From: Hofstenia miamia
Lineage: Eukaryota > Xenacoelomorpha > Acoela
Reading direction: 5' to 3'
Length of the DNA stretch: 64,000 nucleotides
NCBI GenBank assembly: GCA_004352715.1
Contig: SCFE01000044.1
Coordinates: forward strand, 388,589-452,588
The notes beneath the pieces were generated by a model. It made no database searches. It was not told the DNA's origin and saw only the letters and a program-made list of their open reading frames with translations. This document shows, piece by piece, positions 1 to 10,444 of the stretch (positions within the stretch are counted from its first letter, which is position 1; each line of letters starts with the position of its first letter). The translations under genes were made by a program, and so were the position numbers.

Positions 1-766
1 TTGGGGGACTTGGCTTTTACTAGTTACGCGAAAATCGAGATTTACGATAGCGTAACTTTTGTGAAAGCTATCTGATGGTTGTTATGAAAGAAGTTGTTTT
101 GAAAATATTGAAAATAAACTCTGCTGGAAGAAAAAATTAATCATGTATTCTTATGTCTTACAGTATTTTTCTTTTAATACCTGAATTATACAAAAACTAA
201 ACTTAACTTTATACTTACGGTGCCATCAATCACTTCGTTCTATTTTTGATTACATATTTGTCAAATGATGGAGGCATACAAAAACTCTTTAAGTGAAATT
301 GACAGAAATAATTCGATTCAATACAGACAAATTTTCCATTATTTTGACCAATACTATTATAATTTCTATGGACATTTTTTAATGTTCTAACCAATACTAT
401 TGTCAGCACTTAAGGTTATTTTAGTTAAAATTCGAAAGCTAAATCTTTCCATGTTTTAGTGATATATAACTTATTATAACGTTTTCTAGTGTTACTATAT
501 TTACTAATTTTACAATTATTTTTTTCACCCATCTCATAAATCAAAATCATCATCTAAATACTTGAAAGAGAAAACTTAATTATTATTTTTGTATTCCTTT
601 ATTTCACACATCACATAAATCAGGGAGTTGTCATTTTAACATCATCTAATTTTACCTGAAAGATTACCGGAGAACTTATTTAAAATATCACCCATTGACG
701 GCACCGCACATAAACATATTTATGTTGACCTCTAAATGAACTGTTTGTGGGTCAATACCATAGAGC
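1..766. other. Gene-free AT-rich stretch
   Basis: No convincing coding sequence on either strand. The phrase gttacgcgaaaat near position 24 recurs at about 2699, on the other side of the Tc1-like element, so both flanks may belong to one older repeat. The sequence ggtcaataccat-gagct just before 766 also recurs at about 2455-2471, beyond the right end of that element. Confidence 0.6.
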
Positions 767-768
767 TA

Positions 769-965
769 CAGTCTTCAACATATTATTAGTCGCCCTCTAA
801 TTTGGTATCATTCATATAAATTTACAATCCAACGTTTATTATATGCTGTGTAGTTTTTAGTTTAGTACGACAACGTGGTAATAGCCAATGTCCACATAAA
901 AATATATTTCACAGATACACACAGCTTGCAAAATCGCTAAAACTGTTTAACCATTAATAGTCCCA
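769..965 (+). repeat. Left IR/DR end of Tc1-like element (outer and inner repeat)
   Basis: The outer repeat (769-795) and inner repeat (about 943-965, ctgtttaaccattaatagtc) point the same way and are inverted relative to the pair at the other end. In the Tc1 family such repeats are transposase-binding sites; here that role is inferred. Confidence 0.7.
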
Positions 966-970
966 CTATG

Positions 971-1971
971 TCAAAACCTAGTATGGCCGCCTTTAGCAGC
1001 AATCAAAGCAGAGATACGTTTCGGCATTGATGCTATGAGATGTTGGCTTGTAACAGTTACTGCCACATCATGTTCCCAGATCTTAATTAGTTACTCAATG
1101 AGCTGTTTCTTGTTGGAGATGGTCTGGGAGCGCAGCCGTTGCTTTATGATAGCCCTTTCAATAGGGTTCATGTCTGGCCTGTTGCCAGACCAGTCCAGAA
1201 CACGCACCCTTTATTGCGGAAAAAGGCTTGGCAGCATTTTGCAGTATGGCACGGGGCCCTGTCTTGCATATAGAGCCAATCAGGTCGCGGAAACCACTCA
1301 AGCGCTTGAGGCAACATGTGATTTGCCATAATAATGATGTATTTCTCGGCATTTATCATATTTTCCACCACATGTAGCCTTCCTGTGCATACCATGACAT
1401 CATAGACCACACCATCACCTTAGTGGGGTGCTTTATGGTGAGTCTGATAGGTTTTGGTGAGCCAATCTTGTGCCATACCCTAATACCCTAGCATCATGAC
1501 ATTCAAAGTTGGACTCGTCCGAGAAACATACCTTCTTCGAGTCCTCCAATGTCCATTTCTCATATTTGCGCGCCCAAGCTAGCCGTTTCTGATACATTGC
1601 GGGCGTTAGTTTAGGTTTATTCTTAGGCGGACACTCTGAAACCCTCCTTCCTTCAGCCGTTGATATACGGTCATAAAAGAATCATTAATACTATTTGCCT
1701 TCAATGCTGCAGCATGCTGATGTAGTGATGTTAAAGGCTTCATATTAACTTGACGACAGATTATGCCATCTTTAGCCATGCTTGTCTTTCTTTTGGGCCC
1801 ACATCGTCTCACTCTTCCATTGGTAACACAACCATTCCTTTTCACACGTTGAACTGTGAGACGCGAAACACACAATTTCTCAGCAATCTCGCCGATTGCG
1901 TGTTGACCAGATGCAAGGGCAGCAAGGATGGCATCTTTTTCTTGTCGTATTAAGTCCTTTGCTCTTCCCAT
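971..1971 (-). pseudogene. Degenerate Tc1-like DD34E transposase
   Basis: The reading starts at the ATG at 1971 with MGRAKDLIRQEKDAIL and an N-terminal helix-turn-helix region (SRLTVQRVKRNG). It continues through a frame change into a segment with CFSDESNF (first catalytic Asp), then MQDRAPCHTA (second catalytic Asp; Asn of the usual DNAPCH is Arg) and NRPDMNPIE (third acidic residue). It ends with IAAKGGHTRF and a stop at 971. Length and domain order fit a Tc1 transposase of about 330-340 residues. At least three frame changes and stops interrupt it, so it cannot be functional. The best uninterrupted pieces are 1971-1606, 1410-1168 and 1352-1158. Confidence 0.87.
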
Positions 1972-2228
1972 AGCTGCCTAAAAATAAAAATACAATTCCT
2001 GTTTTCACAATAGAAAGTTTCAGGAAAATTTTAGCTGAAGCAACTTATAAAGGAATCCACTTCAATTTTGAGTAGATATATTGAGTTCACCAATTAATAA
2101 GAATGTGAGTCAGGCTCTTGAACTAACTTGTGCAGATGTGCTGCTACTTGTGAATGGGTGGGTGTAGCAATAAACTGCCAAAGTTCAAAGGCACTTTGTA
2201 CACATAGTATGTATTGTTGCGCAGCTGT

Positions 2229-2436
2229 GGGGGTGACTAATAATATGTTAAGTTAGATACAATGTCTCACGCTCACAGAACCATTTTAATGAGAACAAGA
2301 TATGTCAAGAGCATAGTAACTATGTACTGTATATAAAACGACTATTGATGAAAGTTTGTGAAAAATTATCAATGTTGTCGTAAGCAACCATATATGCTGG
2401 TTTTTTGTGGGGTGACTAATAATACGTTAAAGACTG
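2229..2436 (-). repeat. Right IR/DR end of Tc1-like element (inner and outer repeat)
   Basis: The inner copy (2229-2252, gggggtgactaataatatg) and outer copy (about 2405-2436, ending at the TA at 2437) mirror the left pair with similar spacing. Confidence 0.7.
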
Positions 2437-2438
2437 TA

Positions 2439-3659
2439 CGTATATTAGCTCTATGGTCAATACCATGAGCTGCGCTGTAGTATTTCATTATTATTACCAT
2501 GCGATAGAAAATATTTACGCTATGCTTGAATCGCGTGCAGACAATTTCCATCCGTCCGACTTGTGAATGAAATTTTCAATGTTAACTTTGTAGCCTGTCT
2601 GTAGATTTCACTTCGATTTAGAATATATCCGACTTAAAAATAATTGTGTGTGTAAGGGTACATATTGGAGTTTGTCTGTTCTTTATTAATAGTTCGAGTT
2701 ACGCGAAAATCCGACTTAGTCATATCCGACTTAGGCGGGTTTCCTGTATTTCTTTTGTTTCACCATCACGATAACAGTGGTTGCAAGGAACAGCAAAGTG
2801 GAATGATAATAATGTTGTAAAAAATGGAATTTTTATGTGGTTGTGAAGTTGGATATGTTTACTGGGTGTGCTTATAAAATTCTTGCTGTGCGGTGCGGGG
2901 CCTTAGGTCCCCCCTTAAGTAGGCCCTGCTTAAACGGGATTATAAGAAAGGCATATATTGAATGAACAAATGAGAAAAATCTGCATAATCAAATTAACAA
3001 GCAGTACTATGCATTTTCTTTGCTTAAGAACGGCTCGTTTTGGGCTCGTTGTATATCCAATACTCTGCTCAAGCTCGGCTCTTTAGAAGCTTGGCTCGTT
3101 GACAAGTCTATTGCAAAGATATCCCCAACCCATTGAGGCTAACCGTGCGCAAAGTCAGAGGTCGTTGGGGAATCGATGGGGCAGAGCCTGATCCCGGATA
3201 TAGAGCGAAAAAGGAAGAGGAGATAGAAGCGGAAAGATTTTTGTAAACTTCTCTGCCCCTCCCCACAGACCTTTTGCCATGCCTCATTTTCACATGTTGA
3301 TATCTGCCTCATACTGCCACTAAAAAAATCTGCTCCAACAAAACTTGCGATATCTTATTGGCCCATATGTGTTCTATGAATATTTTCATATCATGCCCTA
3401 CACCACCACTGCCAAATATTTTAAATTCTTACTCCTTACAATATACAGAATCATTTTTCAAGTGTCATCTCTACTATTACTACCAATAGGAATTAAAAAC
3501 AAACGTGATGTCAATACATATTAGTAAAATTATTAAGAGGAAATGAAATTTTATTTTTACTCTATAAAGCTTTTTATACAGCTAATGTTTTATGTAATGC
3601 CTTCGCCGATAAAGTTCCACATGCACATTAGAAAAGCTGAGCAGATTAAATGTTCCCCA
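2439..3659. other. Gene-free stretch with short GC-rich repeat relics
   Basis: No gene recognised. Small GC-rich patches stand out from the AT-rich background: 2889-2935 (including aagtaggccctgcttaa, which recurs at about 33737-33753) and 3026-3110 (repeated gctcggctc / ggctcgtt words). These look like ends of short hAT-like non-autonomous elements, but I could not pair both ends. The minus-strand frame at 3108-3293 shows no recognised domain. Confidence 0.4.
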
Positions 3660-3660
3660 T

Positions 3661-4648
3661 AATATTCTAATTATAATTGAATCATACCTATTAAATAGAA
3701 CTCAACAGGTTATTGTAAACAACATGAAATCTGAATTGCTTCCAGTTACTAGTGGTGTACCACAGGGATCTGTACTTGGCCCTCTACTTTTTATTTCCTT
3801 TATTAATGATTTACCTGATCAATGTATTGATACAATTCCACTTCTATTTGCTGATGATACAAAGAAAATAGATCAAAACTACACTGATTTACTATAAGAT
3901 CTAAACCTGTTTTTGTTGTGGGCAAAAAACAGAATGGAATTTAACTTTGATAAATTTCAACTACTTACTATTATGTCTTCAGAAACTACTATTTAGCTAA
4001 GTAATTTTCCTTGGAGTGAACATATATCAAAGAAATTAAAATCATGTAACAAGTCTTTTATTTCTATCATAAGAACTATACTATTCAATACTAAATTTAA
4101 AATAAAAAAGAATCTCTATAATTCATTGATTTTACCAGCTCTTCTTTATACTTCTCCAATTTGGTATGCAAATAAAAGTGATGTAAATCGTTTAGATGTC
4201 AAAGAAGATGATCTCGTTGGATGATACAACAAGAAAATTACAAGTTTCGTTTAATTCTATTAAATATTTCTCTTTTAAACTTCAACTTTTTGATCTTTTT
4301 CTTTTTAATGAGCTCTTAAACAATAAATTTGATTTTAAAATCTATAACTTTGTATACTTTAAGAGTGTACGTCGTTTAAGTTTAAGAAGTTCAAATCACA
4401 TTATCTTTGAAAGCAAAATTTGTAGATAATCGAAGACATTTCAATATTCTTTTAATCGAGTGGTTCCACTAGCAAATTTCATTCATTTGAAAACCTCTAT
4501 TAATCTTCTTATTGTACCAAAAGATGTAAATCGCAATTTAAAACACTTTTTTGGAAGTTTTTTAAAGCAAATTATACTCTTGAAGATCCTTGCACCCATT
4601 ATATCGTCTGTCCTTGTAATACATGTCGCTCAAAACAAGGATTAAACT
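3661..4648 (+). pseudogene. Non-LTR retrotransposon reverse transcriptase relic (Jockey/CR1-like group)
   Basis: Conceptual translation with stops and frame changes gives SYLLNRTQQVIVNN, then SGVPQGSVLGPLLF (the RT PQG block) and PLLFADDTK (the catalytic FADD box) near 3850. Further on come SLILPALLYTSPIWYANK and the C-terminal Cys block DPCTHYIVCPCNTCRSKQGL near 4590-4645. The order PQGSVLGP, FADD, Y(t)SPIWY, terminal Cys block is that of Jockey/CR1-type non-LTR elements. The 5' part (endonuclease and RT fingers) is missing, so this is a 5'-truncated copy. Exact clade is not settled. Confidence 0.85.
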
Positions 4649-4710
4649 TTTATTAATGCAGTCTAATATATTTGTAAGAAAAATTTTTGTTTAAATAAAA
4701 GTCTCTTCAT

Positions 4711-4751
4711 AATAAAAATAATAATAATAATAATAATAATATTAATAATAT
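4711..4751 (+). repeat. (AAT)n 3' tail of the non-LTR relic
   Basis: Runs of aataataat follow the reverse transcriptase relic after about 60 bases, in the position expected for the 3' tail of a non-LTR retrotransposon. Confidence 0.7.
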
Positions 4752-4812
4752 TACATTTATATAATTGCACTCTTTTCAATGTATTTGCAAAGCCTATTGA
4801 CTATAAATTACT

Positions 4813-5140
4813 GTGATGTGCGGGTACTAGATTTTACCCGCCCATACTCACGGGTGCGTATAATTATTATGGGGTAATGGTACGCTTTTCATTCCACATT
4901 ACCTGTATCAGGAGTAAGATTTTTTTCAAAAACAAATTTTATTATAAAATGTTAAAAAATATTAACTTATAATGAATGTGAATTGTAATCGAAATGTTTT
5001 TGAAAATATTCAGATGCTTACTAGCAGTAAAGAAAATTATATTTTTGGTCATGAGCGGTTAGGAAGTTTCCTGTGTGGGTAATAAAGTATTTTTTTATCG
5101 GGCGGGTGCGGCATTAAAAAAGCTCTACCCGCAAATTACT
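4813..5140. mobile_element. Short hAT-like MITE
   Basis: Terminal inverted repeats GTGATGTGCGGGTA (4813-4826) and GTAATTTGCGGGTA (reverse complement of 5126-5139) bound about 330 bases with no coding capacity. The 8-mer ACTATAAA occurs at 4800-4807 and 5141-5148, the length of a hAT target-site duplication. On the left five extra bases (ttact) lie between the 8-mer and the repeat, so the exact end is uncertain. Subterminal GC-rich words (acccgcccatactcacgggt; gggcgggtgcgg) are typical of this type. Confidence 0.55.
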
Positions 5141-5148
5141 ACTATAAA

Positions 5149-6228
5149 ATGATCTTGTTGATATCATTGAATAGAATCAAATTTCACAAAGAGCTGAAAA
5201 TGCATGGTAATAAATTTTTTTAAATAAATAAAATTTTTTAAGCAGGGAACTTTGATGTAAAAATTTTTTGATCAATTTTTCTTAACTAAAGTTGAACAAT
5301 AGGTAAGAAGTAATTTAAATCTTTTTCAAATATTCAAAATTTTCAAAGAAAAATTGTTAATCTTTTCATCAACTTCAGCCACAGCATTACGCTTTAATAG
5401 AAATGTTCAACATTTCATTAAAGTATGTTCCCCAACAGACCTACCAATGCTTCACGATTATCAAATTTGCTAATGGGCTTGTAAAAAATTTTTGTAACTG
5501 CGGAAAACGGTTTGAAATAGACAATAGACAGGTTAAAATACAACCTTTGAACCGATTTGAAAATTAATACTAATACTAAATTTTGAGCTTCAGGAAATTA
5601 TTTTTTATTCAATAAAGTTTGAGTACAACACAACCAGGTAAAATGAGACAAAATCCACGGCAAGGCTGTGCAAAATAAGCTTCTAAGGTTTTTTCATGTT
5701 TCGAAGTCGTTTTATAACTACCTATTTTTGCAATGTATTACGTCAACCATATTATATTTGAGATTCGTATTCGGATTCAGATTTGCAAATCTATTGAGTG
5801 AATATTCAGATTCGAATTCGAAAATAAAAAATTGGACTCGCAGTATATTATTACATAAAAGAGATCAAGATATAAAACTTCTGAAATTTTAAAAGAAATT
5901 TAAGGTATACACTGCATTTGTGTAAATCAATGTTTATTTAATAATGAGTCTGGTTTTATTGAATAAGGCCTTTTGTCTGTACATTTATTTTCTTCACATA
6001 TTTTTTAGTTAAATGTGGTCCGGTGACCCGACCTCCAGCAGACCCGGTTGCAACTCTGTTTGTTAAAATGTCTTCCTCGTATATTTGAATTGGATAAAAA
6101 ATTGAACAAATCAATTTATCTCAACTGAATGCAGATTATTTTATTGACTATTTCAAAAAATATGTAGACGAAATATTGTTTGCGCATAGCGCTTAAAATT
6201 ACGTTATTCTTGTTATTTATTTACACAG
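5149..6228. other. Gene-free stretch upstream of GST
   Basis: No gene seen. The part at about 5755-5840 (attcagatttgcaaatc, gaatattcagattcg) is matched in inverted orientation at about 8360-8430, and both are near GC-rich acccgac words (6020-6050; 8520-8565). This suggests two inverted copies of one repeat bracketing the first GST gene. A splice-acceptor-like tract (tgttatttatttacacag) ends at 6228. Confidence 0.45.
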
Positions 6229-6280
6229 AACGATTCTTGACTTGTCAATATTGACATTAAATTCGAATTTGTGCAAAAGA

Positions 6281-6961
6281 ATGACAAGTTTAACTGTAGG
6301 GTACTGGTCAATTCGCGGCAGAGTGCAACCGATCAAATATCTTTTAGCTTACGCTAACGCTGATTACAAACTTGTAAACTATGACATGATTAAGAAAGAT
6401 GATGGTACAGTTGATAGGGATTCTTGGCTAAATGAGAAGTACACCTTCGACTTTGATTTTCCCAATGTACCCTATTTGATTGACGGCGAATTCAAAATGA
6501 CTCAAACTGATGCAATTTTGGAATATCTGGCCCGAAAGTATAATGTTGGCAGTGATGATCCGGTTGCATGTGCAAACTCAGTTATGATAATAAGCTATGT
6601 ATTTGAATGGTTCTTTGCAATTGCTAAAATGTCCTACTTTTCACAAGATTATTTGAAGGACAAAGAGGACTTTCTAAAGAATGATCTTGTGAATTTTCTT
6701 GAACCAATTGATTCTTTTCTGAAAGGTAGGGCCTGGAGTGCTGGTGATCAAGTTTCTGTTGGTGATTTTTGGTTGTATGAAATAATTAATGTGCAAACAT
6801 TGCTTAGCGGAGATGCAGTGTTTGAAGGATTTAACAATCTGCTATCCTTCAGGGACAGATTCAAACAACTTCCTGGTATTGCTGAGTGCGACGAGCAAAG
6901 TAAGCATCTGGCTGTTTTCAGTGATTTTGCTGTGAATCCATTAAGACCAGAAAGTAATTAA
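6281..6961 (+). CDS. Mu-class glutathione S-transferase, intronless
   Basis: Encodes a 226-residue cytosolic glutathione S-transferase, an enzyme that conjugates glutathione to electrophiles. The thioredoxin-like N-terminal domain (about 1-87) has the catalytic Tyr in VGYWSIRGR (Y8), the cis-Pro of NVPYLIDG (P64) and the glutathione-binding TQTDAILEYLARK (Q75-T76). The all-helical C-terminal domain follows, with EPIDSFLKGRAWSAGDQVSV and VGDFWLYEIINVQ. These motifs and the length match the mu class (usually about 218 residues) better than sigma. I chose the ATG at 6281 because the frame upstream to 6242 has no other ATG, and the downstream paralogue starts at the same place. The gene has no intron, unlike typical mu-class genes, so a retroposed origin is possible. 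A possible acceptor ending at 6228 would allow a 5' UTR intron or a trans-spliced leader. Confidence 0.95.
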   Translation: MTSLTVGYWSIRGRVQPIKYLLAYANADYKLVNYDMIKKDDGTVDRDSWLNEKYTFDFDFPNVPYLIDGEFKMTQTDAILEYLARKYNVGSDDPVACANSVMIISYVFEWFFAIAKMSYFSQDYLKDKEDFLKNDLVNFLEPIDSFLKGRAWSAGDQVSVGDFWLYEIINVQTLLSGDAVFEGFNNLLSFRDRFKQLPGIAECDEQSKHLAVFSDFAVNPLRPESN

Positions 6962-6984
6962 TGTTCCAGCATTAAAAAGCATTT

Positions 6985-6990
6985 AATAAA
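6985..6990 (+). terminator. Polyadenylation signal of the GST gene
   Basis: AATAAA lies 24 bases after the stop codon, a plausible place for the cleavage signal of a compact 3' UTR. Confidence 0.7.
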
Positions 6991-6991
6991 C

Positions 6992-8140
6992 ATATCTAAC
7001 ATTCGTATTTTTTAAATTATTACATATATATTAAGTTAAAGTGATTGCTATAGCAATGGACTTTGCCACAGTTGACTGCTTAATATATACACTTATATCG
7101 GCCACGCTGTCTAAATCCGGCATTTATTATATATGGTGCTCATCCATGTGTGGCGCTCTTTCTCAGGAGGGCGCTCTGTTTATATAGAAACATGTATATT
7201 GACGTTCTGTCGTTTTTGCGATTTATATGTGGGAAATGCTTTTTTCTATAGATTTCTAATATTAGTTTTTTAATTTTATCAAGTGAACACCAATTTATAT
7301 CAAATGAAGGGTCTTTCGCATTTTTTATACATAATCCTGGATGTGCTTTTTCGGGAATTTTCTAGCCACACTTGTAAAAATTTGGGTCTACTACAAGTCT
7401 TATTTCTGCTAAATCTTTTCTAAAGAATGCGCGTAATCTTATCTTCAATTTTGAATGTGCCAGTTTGAAAAATATCAAAAATTTTCATTTTCTAGTCAAG
7501 TAGTCTGTGTTTGGAAGATTATAGCTCCGTCAGTTTTAATTCGATTTCCAAAATTCTTACACCATTCGATGCGTAATGGATGGAAATATTTCAATCAATT
7601 ACTGTTTTGCACTTTCTAAAAAATTAGGGTTCGGTAACTGAAATATAAATTTCTCGGAATTTCAATAAAATAGTGGTCAATAGCCTAAAAAACTACATTA
7701 CATAACTCTTCCGCAGTTTTTTTATTCGATTCTAGGTCAAAGTTTAATTAAGAAGTCTGCAAAAATCTAAGCGCTATAGTAAACAGTTCCTGATATAGGT
7801 GAGTAAATGCCTGTACTACATTGGCCTCCTCATTTAGAGGTCTTACTGTAAATTGCCTGGTCTGACAAGTATTTGGTATCAAAGATATTTTAGAACGACC
7901 AATAATCCTCAAACCAATCTCAAAATTTAGCTTAAAAACTAAATGATGAAAAAACACAGCGCCTGGTACAAATGGTTTTTGTCAGTTTTTAAAAAATTTT
8001 TTGCATGAAAAAAATTAAATAACCGAAATATAGCATGCTATAAAATATCTACACTAGTCATATGCAAGAAAAAATGGATTAAATTTTACATGTGCCATAT
8101 TCAAGCGTTCTGTCCTGTCTGACAGAGAGTCTGTTTGTAA

Positions 8141-8187
<47 letters not shown>

Positions 8188-9740
8188 CTACAACAGGTTA
8201 TAGGACCAGGGATTGGTTGAGATTTATTTATTTAATATGCATAAAGGGACTCGGTATTACGTAATGTAGGCATTGAATTTCACAGTTGCCATGTGTGCCT
8301 TACATGTTTTTAATGATTTCTGAAATGTATGTACTGATTTCCATTTGTTTCTGTAATAGGTCCCTTCGAATCCACATTCATATTTTGATCTGAATATACA
8401 GGCAAAATATTTGCAAATCCGAATTAGAATCCAAGAAAAGCTGTGGTTTATGTAGTAACTTCTATTGCAGAAGCATTTTTTAAGTTATCAGAATGAGAAA
8501 AGTGTCAATTTTGTTGACAGCCCGCTCGACCCGACTAAAACTGACCCACGACCCGACCCAGGCAAAGAAAGATTACTCGCATAATGCACACAACATATTT
8601 TAAAAATGTATCAATAAAACATTTTATTAGCAAATCATCAACTTGTCTACTTGTTAGAAAAGTTCCAAAACAATCTTTGATCCTATTACTACAAGAGGTT
8701 AAAGGACCCTCAACATTCTCCCAATATTGCTTTGACAAGAATATAAAGATCTCAATTCATTCTATAAAATGTTACATCAAAGTGCTATATTGATTTCTGG
8801 AGCTCTATATCCCTTACTTTAACTACTACATATTTTCTGAGAAGGAATGAAAACGTCTGGTTTAATGTAAAAAAGCTTTTTAATTGAGTTAGAAATGGCC
8901 ACTGATATTCACAATAATACTAAAGACAAACTTTCTGAAGGAAGATAGCAGAATGATAAAGATATTTTATTATCTACGGGAAGTATTTGAAAATATACCT
9001 GAGGAAACGAACACTAGCACTTAATTTTTGTAAATAGTGTCATTATGTTAGTATGATTTGCATTAATGCTACTACAGTAAAGAATAAGAAAATAATTAAA
9101 ATCCCTAATTTCAAAATTAAAATATTTAACTTATTTCTCCCATTTGGACAAGGAAGGGGGTAGAGTACCTTGAAATTATGGTATATCTCTAATTTGAAAG
9201 ATTTAACCCTGATATTTGTTACTTTTTGAAAAAATATTTATAAATTTTAGATGATGAGACAAAATTCAAAAAGGTTTTGTTGAATAATAAGAAAAAAAAT
9301 TGGAATCTTTGATTTGGTCAATGTCAACTCATTTTGCACCCGTCATTGCCATGCAAAATACAGAAACTTATATCAACATATTTTTAGCTTTAGATATTGC
9401 ATAACAAAAATGAATTAGAAGTATTGATCTTTTACTGCTTACTACTAAAAACAGCAATTTTTCCAACAGAATATAATCACGCAAACCAGAGTATTAATTT
9501 TCACACCACCTTAGATTATTTCATTTAATGTATAGTAGTTTGCTTTCACTTTTTTGATTGGAGAGATTCTTTAAATTTCATTGGAGAACTTGTTTTCTCT
9601 ATTAACGCAATATCCATAATCTGATATAATTAACAGTTGCATTCATCAAAAAAAATTAAAATCTTGCAGAATCAATCCATTTGCCCTAACTTGCTAATTT
9701 TTTCAGCCATCTAAACAACATTTATTTTGCATGTAAATAT
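6992..9740. other. Gene-free spacer between the two GST copies
   Basis: No gene recognised. It holds an (AT)n run at 8142-8185, the inverted repeat relic at 8360-8430 described upstream, and a GC-rich patch at 8518-8565 with repeated acccgac words. Two short overlapping frames at 8535-8793 on opposite strands show no domain. Confidence 0.5.
8142..8185. repeat. (AT)n microsatellite
   Basis: Uninterrupted AT dinucleotide run of about 44 bases. Confidence 0.95.
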
Positions 9741-9769
9741 TGACTTTAATTTAGAGTTAGTGTAAAAGC

Positions 9770-10444
9770 ATGGCCGATATAACATTAGGGTACTGGTCTG
9801 TTCGTGGCAGAGCACAGCCCATCAAATATCTCTTAGCATACGCCAATGTTGATTACAAACTTGTAAATTACGATATGATAAAAAATGAAGATGGGACAGT
9901 TGACAGAGATTCTTGGCTCAAAAAGAAGTTTAGCTTCAACTTTGATTTTTCTAACATACCCTATTTGATTGATAGCGATTTTAAAGTCACGCAGACAGAT
10001 GCAATTATGGAATATTTGGCAAGAAAGTGGGAAATGAGGATCCCATTACATGCGCTAACGCAGCTATGGTTACTAGTTATGCATTTGAATGGTACGCTGC
10101 CATTGCAAAGTTGTGCTACTTAACACAAGATTTTTCTAAGGAAAAAGCAGAATTCATGAAGAATGATCTGCACAATTTTCTGCAACCAATTGATTCATTC
10201 ATGGAAGGCAGAATATGGAGTGCTGGAGATCAAATTTCTACTGCTGACTTCTGTTTGTACGAAATTATTAATTTACAATCAATGCTTAGCGGAGATGCAG
10301 TTTTTTAAAGAATTTAAAAATCTGCAGTCTTTTAGAAGAATGTTTAAGCAGCTTCCTGGCATTGCTGAGTGTGACGAACAAAGCAAGCATCTTCCTGTTT
10401 TAAGTGTATTGGCTGGAAACCAACTAAAACCTGAAAATAATTAA
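9770..10444 (+). pseudogene. Second mu-class GST copy, frameshifted
   Basis: Begins MADITLGYWSVRGRAQPIK with the same motifs as the upstream gene: GYWSVRG (catalytic Tyr), SNIPYLIDS (cis-Pro) and TQTDAIMEYLARK. After ARK, the bases that encode YN plus one more are absent: a 7-base deletion relative to the paralogue shifts the frame near 10027. The homologous frame resumes as GNEDPITCANAAMVTSYAFE. Near 10303 a T run has six T where five would keep the frame, giving a premature TAA; the homologous frame resumes as EFKNLQSFRRMFKQLPG and ends at the TAA at 10442-10444. Homology with the first copy extends about 30 bases upstream of the ATG (tattgac-ttaa), so this is a tandem DNA duplicate, not a separate retrocopy. 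The single-base lesion could be a sequencing error; the 7-base one is less likely to be. Confidence 0.88.

Larger units (their letters stand above)
769..2436 (-). mobile_element. Tc1-like DNA transposon with IR/DR ends
   Basis: The element is bounded by a TA dinucleotide on each side (767-768 and 2437-2438). It has inverted ends: CAGTCTTCAACATATTATTA on the left against CAGTCTTTAACGTATTATTA reading in from the right. A second, diverged copy of the same repeat lies about 175 bases inside each end (about 943-965 and 2229-2252). Two repeats per end is the IR/DR arrangement known from part of the Tc1 family. It carries a broken minus-strand transposase. TA duplication, terminal sequence and transposase all agree on Tc1/mariner; the copy is surely non-autonomous. 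Confidence 0.88.

Noticed and set aside
1035-1331. 98-codon plus-strand frame
   Set aside because: Antisense shadow of the Tc1-like transposase.
9770-10444. Second GST copy as an intron-containing functional gene
   Set aside because: The frame breaks have no GT...AG pair around them; they are explained by a 7-base deletion and a 1-base insertion.
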